Source: RGIG3872 sp045660245 (lineage in GTDB: Bacteria; Bacillota; Clostridia; Christensenellales; UBA1242). From it: a DNA stretch of 24,325 bases. The stretch spans positions 1 to 24,325 of the forward strand of contig JAZRDJ010000038.1 in assembly GCA_045660245.1 (NCBI GenBank), given 5' to 3'. The notes below the pieces were generated by a model. It was not told the origin of the DNA. It did not search any database and worked only from the letters and a program-made list of their open reading frames with translations. Numbering within the stretch: position 1 is the stretch's first letter; each line of letters starts with the position of its first letter. Shown in pieces: positions 23,701 through 24,325 of the stretch. The translations under genes were made by a program, and so were the position numbers.

Positions 23701-24325
23701 TCAACTTCCAAGACGCCAGTACCAGTTTGGCTCAAAAGTTCAAGTTTGCCACCTTGCAAAGCATATGAGTAGACGCTGTCACCATTGTCACCTGAAATCT
23801 TGATTGATTTTTCGAGAAGAAGATAAGAACTCACCTTGTCACTCTCGTCCGCCTCAAAAGCAAACACACCTTGAGACAAATGAAAAACCTTCAAATCAAT
23901 ATAATTATCAAGAGAAGAAATGTCGTGTGACGCAAACACAAAACCATTTTTGAATTCAACATCTTCAAAGTTTGTGACATCAAACACAACACTCATGTCC
24001 AAAAGGTCAGCAACAAATTTTGTTTGAGAGAGAGAATTTGACACCAAAACATAATCACCATAAAACTCTTCAACATCGTCATAAAACTCATCATTCCCGG
24101 CATTATCAAGAGAGTCAACCTCAACTGGCAAACCACCAGTGAGTTCGTTTGACTCGTCACGAACATAAATAACTTCTGCCCCAGCCTTGCTCGCAACAAT
24201 GTACTTGTCATTAATGAGCAAAACGTCAGAAAGTGCAACATCACTTGGGAGCACAAAATTTTGCTCGGTCAAATCCTTTGGTGCATTGTTTGAGTCAACA
24301 ATGGCATCAACCCATTGTTGTTGCT
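11721..24325 (-). CDS. Giant repeat-rich surface/adhesin-like protein, 5' end beyond the right edge
   Basis: The frame is open from the right edge to TGA 11721-11723: at least 4200 residues, one of the largest bacterial protein classes. The frame continues past the TTG at 24272 (codons reading QQQWVDAIVD), so the true start and any signal peptide are outside. Visible layout, numbered from 24272: an N-terminal beta-propeller-like part with WG-repeat-like segments (about 315-540); a low-complexity linker (about 560-610); long unrecognised Gly/Ser/Tyr-rich beta regions (about 610-2900); three InlB B-type repeats (2981-3301); more diverged repeats (about 3302-3830); a tandem repeat of about 137 residues (3833-4106); and a Pro/Asp/Glu/Gly tail (about 4107-4183). 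There is no LPxTG motif, hydrophobic anchor or basic end. The expected location is the cell surface or outside. The function is probably adhesion, but this is not proven. Confidence 0.88.
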   Translation of the reverse strand, partial: QQQWVDAIVDSNNAPKDLTEQNFVLPSDVALSDVLLINDKYIVASKAGAEVIYVRDESNELTGGLPVEVDSLDNAGNDEFYDDVEEFYGDYVLVSNSLSQTKFVADLLDMSVVFDVTNFEDVEFKNGFVFASHDISSLDNYIDLKVFHLSQGVFAFEADESDKVSSYLLLEKSIKISGDNGDSVYSYALQGGKLELLSQTGTGVLEVEPGHVPQVGEVVILVDGQNYVVQTKEKVLLTTSEYQLVRKMVPTTDYVTANLKSTVGEDNPVDVYSVVSYYLKNLASGAVSDFEINSYLDYYVSDFALDGYYQLHSENFHSFDEEGNELVYSQNVSTYLFDNSMNIILNYDYEKYGSVMYFTGKYFLTTGGHSSGFLSSTGMEVGIFDTKNFLISGKSVWNNHFIVRYGGLCGVSNTDAKVVVSPVWETLSPIINGYTIGYKDGHYYNINLNDGSARVIENYHEEFHAYVMMGMGCFLTYNDSADTFSIHNEKGNVLYGNITDLLYTDIKSADDVLNLIVTVGNKNYLFSCQARDKVFAESFIENGYTPKEENGDVYFDQTIENLKTTSLENFHSEAWIRQQENTDQGGANNASSTGPVIGATNATSGKNENGTIDAVPAGDEDGEKGTASLEDMITYAQTYHSRDNAWNAGWTGSGKDTKAWLSYNFGAIANKVGSIQSKDNFSSLDDKFPLSPFVSKWDGNDYEGTTEFFNSYASLWSSGGIAYGYNKIGEAISYLGINSQDLSYFVPTFDSSGKISDGYFETVSGSVYATTYRKETTARYHDGTVFYKFGDNAIIAITRMFVNKVGSISGTTVTITGSGDLEKMNLGGMFTYYVGVAFADGVTLDNLFIGSYAYEGNFKSSMDWSDDNQLYDEGDKDYPISDRGEYSDSWISSNYGSIVRGYRKIACFGKYNNLTSGMSWSAIERGLVVRQGLDSGFLKKLGTEDQQSVAKFMTYGTLSSSNGKTFFCRGFYPSSHLLSGTTSRNGSNNAYTLDFALANYAEKIMSSNYGSSYTCSYGAETTAMMYLSLGWFYSQSESVSIRHESEFKLKSDTNFTSYSNYFKVNFSGSGGGTINVTAAPGFLITKISYAYFKTENWWEDNLWGGDWHTDRSWAPYTTEYTLTNQNDGDHNSVIGIKNFVVSVMPISYYIKIHKISQGTKDLTASAVSGETDEIEIKKVVHGGAIVDDQYVYWKPFFVVNSAVAANQKFAGYSAFYQTMINGLTSGTKIITPEILYSNVWNEGLVANYNMEFADLENNPNSAEIQFVLFEARYVADPNGGSDYKPVNIKTRPSGGGMERAATLPPLLEDMTYAVYEGGSGYNYVESVMSFNNTNISSWAIDENEYLPGTQTENPNFGKWTWNSLKHYSTLDDGTEVFIQYKPVAIGLKAGQMIFKNDFVRNDATTYVDSMKDYFESLSSSGGAINLYLPMTPKTYTFNILYKDGFVDKKGNNNSPDDETEVKNLQPTSVKIKLDGAALTAIDDFRAYAEEHSGECEVLEYPEASENFFFRYYTTAVGGINVLKKGISFPVEYKANDTSNLLTNMKDYYKKIAGDENAKEATVKNELAYLIYLALSETSVLPELVTNGYLQDKLMIKTYQSASTNTPTYLAWNAASTTMSENTANNNDIGVAGKANHVISMYLDKTYAFDFNSNLDGSFRLAKDGSSNIKGTTKNLTAEQIGEYGYTLSDELDYNFVYKVSGNNLVQVGGLFHEIKRANIHELPAKYNHPLLTGVDDPSTDFVEAGGNGVYTSGAPIAAKVDENGAIVAIFMFDGWYTMKGNLFDWLNIGGIPIDNKIADLDEDDGKLDGKIELFALFKEVPVEFEYKIVLERQAGGNNDEYPFYVGNKFEIDGCASVESGFDASASNGNVVDGKYVKEVLGTVHGGETGTARAINIDLTLDQYYLSEVNFAFNRYTNGWVQIVDKYVASLWDSFNQTGGEFAVDASGNIVVGVGGADDANLETQIKASLVFDGVNDRFNTSYEINLENCGVGKISYALSSINEYGATILNNPKRYGENYAHGWSFDGGVITIKFADKGISAGAGNDGEGAVVAESHQEPFDAVVGNEEQEVVAVSATVASSRDAGLSYDPAIPFEDDEWVEIVKKENQNSGFGYTADHVLESFDVNSTNNWVHNLHQDDILDFVAKSTGYQVLYPNNPNLSSAGFWRVLTSYVSEIKYYAQLGTDTIRGARGNSFVATIKNAGGQTNSFTLVTGMEYAYGIEFEIKFEYDGDESGDYSLSITSIVATLKFYVLHENELCEILMPSGGWFVKTKYSGTEGLQVDWKRDETAQILDLSTESSGSKVSYLVGSESAGSETSVIDHEQRYRLAIFTRGANNVHTGAGVPGDKMLGFSTHEDDAVEFVAEDIFYKLNVFHMGEQNASTLPGSEHLLETGRYTSEENAVNEDVRYRTANLFVYEPKAVHYFGANSNDEGVRINDIDGFGVMIHTRAKTNYYFDAKFDKVQHQETLLARIENVTPDTKSKIGFAGSENSLSTQNVLVPTSVNPDLGYNNIIETGQNTGEYKLFSNNRTLATAPTYFYVRPNDGQYIKDITISFEGTTVEIVKNGDLGIDATGNSVFFAEGLGEPFGGIVGVGNKVLGVSYRTSTNTAQGSVVDKDDGSFYFAVFGAWHDFSIKINFSAIRFVHVAVSEETVKSYVNAIGKNYDTDVKGKADLDSFFVNVGVTQNGKVIASDFLSKVLDVYLVKTGESDTIFGLNENNLSTYASQRGVGSAVTYYFVIKINKSSDLLRIVMNDSNEAFYSNYVQSLTEDGTSGTDLFVKQNTEQCSSLDVEFKVSKISGNTITDGLVKIADQSYNPQTDGVIREIFYAPVEHSKIVLSVRNERNLVMESWFGVGENNYREEWRTDEEFFNEDNNPTAIAFNRSVVFGKNENRQVLYTRKADVASPDAQAVFFGSKLFVTVSEKEGYHSPWIKVSYVSDDGSIDKVILQTDFDQNKIVYGTAFEIDLAELGKNQGVLDIMRVNVRIDVYQKAQETQITYDANGGQFGSSDPKVTLIVGTTNKVFGVKSNLQETAFTSISKDGYVFVGYAFDRASYNAPASNKWAVSENSTLFTESDAVFKKSDKNGYDSDQARSNIEPDTIANNLGEVRLYAVWRAKSFVLEYNTNKGVGSTDPVLEIDESTQIMGGGTLYFDHSYGYVDGTDANDKVLGVPERQGYEFKGWALTRAIASDDELLGDESVVKSVANNGEKITLYAIWEAIEYTVDFDLGQGSGSSVPALPENYEYKIKFDNEFLTKIADPVRKGYNFVGWFTDRVAGQKIVSGGTSGNVTKVDKGFALANSSIVDDEQKKIVLFARWESINNFNLYFVLDNSDLFGYNKSGVTFDLKSAGSHVNVDSNGISVVSIPVAFDGAEVDLMNADSSVYDFVGWLFESKDRGTNGSGFASTNLKFKLDASNFDKLMARNADGTFRPFAEAFAESNQVRDIYLFAAFDAHEFDVNFTEGNFGEMSPAVSGFEYSGSNTFVETIVPQQGYKLKTFALKFVPKGASEAQEFVVDLEWDSNEKLVKFRIGGTGAFEREKVVAENAYFESMRIMSEDYGSGLSKVIFTIVNPKAGIDLNVQFDEQTYKITVYNLQANENTDYTSDATLSGARSVKGEYLVKYGEYFNKGTTANAVGSDAFKNATFEELDGTSRQTWKPSTFARYVFLGYYKTFSSYTIKDDEISINSEITVNSGAVELENQQIYGNQVYYMVYSRASEIGITFYVWDINADDGNGGKGKYVVLDMGDKYLVGDGFTGEYLDGNSILVLPSPNAEYWPAETIFNGYVVADVNRDKSKFLTNDMYMITNVTSAHTGKMAEIDWTASYLNVGSELVKKIAVYAVYDRQVFDVKDVFVDTQGDAGDIDLGAGKFMTVSHRLAWIRNGGSVVNESETSTILIDDAQYAVYLQKIADGATRESALEIAKNPALKGASTTKQYLMSYIKDETGAFVYYVATTIVVLVGNGQYYAISSVDESSVALSVRFEREFFVTGVAVDAENAEGDLDLGDGRFVNVSHHLAWIGNDGDIVLVSETGIVVLDDAQFAIYRDWMQRSEYETSVRALTIAMNNENKGESTTKQYLFSVIWNKSHTAIVSVAGAVIVIGEHRDISAISAQTGLAVELEIEINLPDPVEPPEDGGDTPENPDGGDPEIPTDPDDPSEDGSETPVEPENGGDQVDPDNPESGEEPVDPEQTEGGEGDEA
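11724..11953 (-). repeat. Acidic Pro/Asp/Glu/Gly-rich C-terminal tail of the giant protein
   Basis: About 75 residues made almost only of P, D, E, G, N, S and T, in imperfect steps such as EPPEDGGDTPENPDGG and DPDNPESGEEP. It contains no Lys or Arg and hardly any hydrophobic residues. It resembles the flexible wall-spanning spacer found before sortase signals, but the reading frame stops right after it (GGEGDEA). Confidence 0.9.
11955..12776 (-). repeat. Two tandem C-terminal repeats of about 137 residues, family not recognised
   Basis: Unit A lies at 12360-12776 and unit B at 11955-12359. Shared positions include GDxDLGxGxF followed by VSHxLAWIxNxG, SET, DDAQxAxY, KGxSTTKQYLxS, and a valine/isoleucine-rich beta stretch near the end. 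The two units are clearly homologous but diverged (roughly 40 percent by eye). I know no named domain with this pattern. Position just before the acidic tail suggests a stalk or terminal binding module. Confidence 0.88.
14370..15332 (-). repeat. Three Listeria-Bacteroides (InlB B / Flg_new) repeats in the giant protein
   Basis: Unit 1 (14979-15332) begins ITYDANGGQFG and ends RLYAVW. Unit 2 (14670-14969) begins with VLEYNTNKGVG, contains RQGYEFKGWAL and ends TLYAIW. Unit 3 (14370-14657) begins YTVDFDLGQGSG, contains RKGYNFVGWFTDR and ends VLFARW. The YxxxG ... GYxFxGW ... LxAxW skeleton is diagnostic of this beta-grasp-like repeat, which is common in Gram-positive adhesins. The units are about 96-118 residues, longer than the usual 70-80, because of inserts before the closing strand. 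Confidence 0.92.
22436..22590 (-). repeat. Low-complexity linker in the giant protein
   Basis: About 50 residues rich in N, G, T, S, A and acidic residues (NTDQGGANNASSTGPVIGA ... AVPAGDEDGEKG). It separates the N-terminal propeller-like part from the central unrecognised region and marks a domain boundary. Confidence 0.7.
22652..23327 (-). repeat. WG-repeat-like/propeller-like segment in the giant protein
   Basis: Several blocks repeat the theme 'self-describing strand, D/N-x-G turn, strand'. The clearest is at about 388-432 (GLCGVSNTDAKVVVSPVWET then INGYTIGYKDGHYYNIN), which looks like a WG repeat (xxGLxDxxGKxVIPPxYxx). Flanking blocks are more diverged. Such repeats usually form beta-propellers. 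The assignment is by eye only. Confidence 0.5.

Noticed and set aside
24270..24272. TTG at 24272 as the start of the giant gene
   Set aside because: The frame stays open upstream to the window edge, there is no ribosome binding site, and a protein of this type should begin with an export signal. Treated as 5'-truncated.

Overview
The window looks like chromosomal DNA of an AT-rich, Gram-positive Bacillota bacterium, probably an uncultured gut-type Clostridia lineage. The direct evidence is a ctsR-mcsA-mcsB-clpC heat-shock operon behind a textbook CtsR operator, and a giant secreted-type protein with Listeria-Bacteroides (InlB B-type) repeats next to a lipoprotein of related repeat architecture. 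The lineage is an inference. Ten complete genes and two partial genes are supported. Seven of the ten complete genes and both partial genes apart from the three plus-strand units (3477-4325, 4564-5635, 9240-10205) read on the minus strand. The plus strand is C/A-rich in both genes and spacers, which suggests that the minus strand is the leading strand.

Region by region. (1) 1-2924, minus: promoter and CtsR operator, ctsR, mcsA, mcsB and the 5' part of clpC. This is the class III stress regulon. The mcsA and mcsB products are unusual: McsA lacks the first zinc finger, and the McsB homologue has lost the catalytic cysteine and several phosphagen-kinase active-site residues. (2) 2925-3476: a 550-base gene-free spacer. 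(3) 3477-4325, plus: a leaderless DUF11-type repeat protein with its own terminator. (4) 4450-5655, plus: a very AT-rich two-gene cassette with its own promoter and terminator. The first product has a MuF/phage-head-like Cys/His motif and a compact C-terminal domain; the second is a beta-rich protein whose gene overlaps the first. It resembles a toxin-immunity pair. (5) 5733-9127, minus: a membrane acyltransferase and cysS (close together), then a short-chain dehydrogenase with its own promoter. (6) 9160-10264, plus: a heavy-metal (manganese/arsenic type) exporter with a His/Asp-rich loop, transcribed divergently from the dehydrogenase. (7) 10264-10542: a terminator cluster including a duplicated hairpin. 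(8) 10543-24325, minus: a lipoprotein and, upstream of it, a giant surface-type protein of at least 4200 residues that runs off the right edge.

The parts most worth a second look are the apparent pseudo-arginine-kinase in the heat-shock operon, the AT-rich toxin-immunity-like cassette, and the giant protein with its unrecognised C-terminal tandem repeat and acidic tail but no visible wall anchor.
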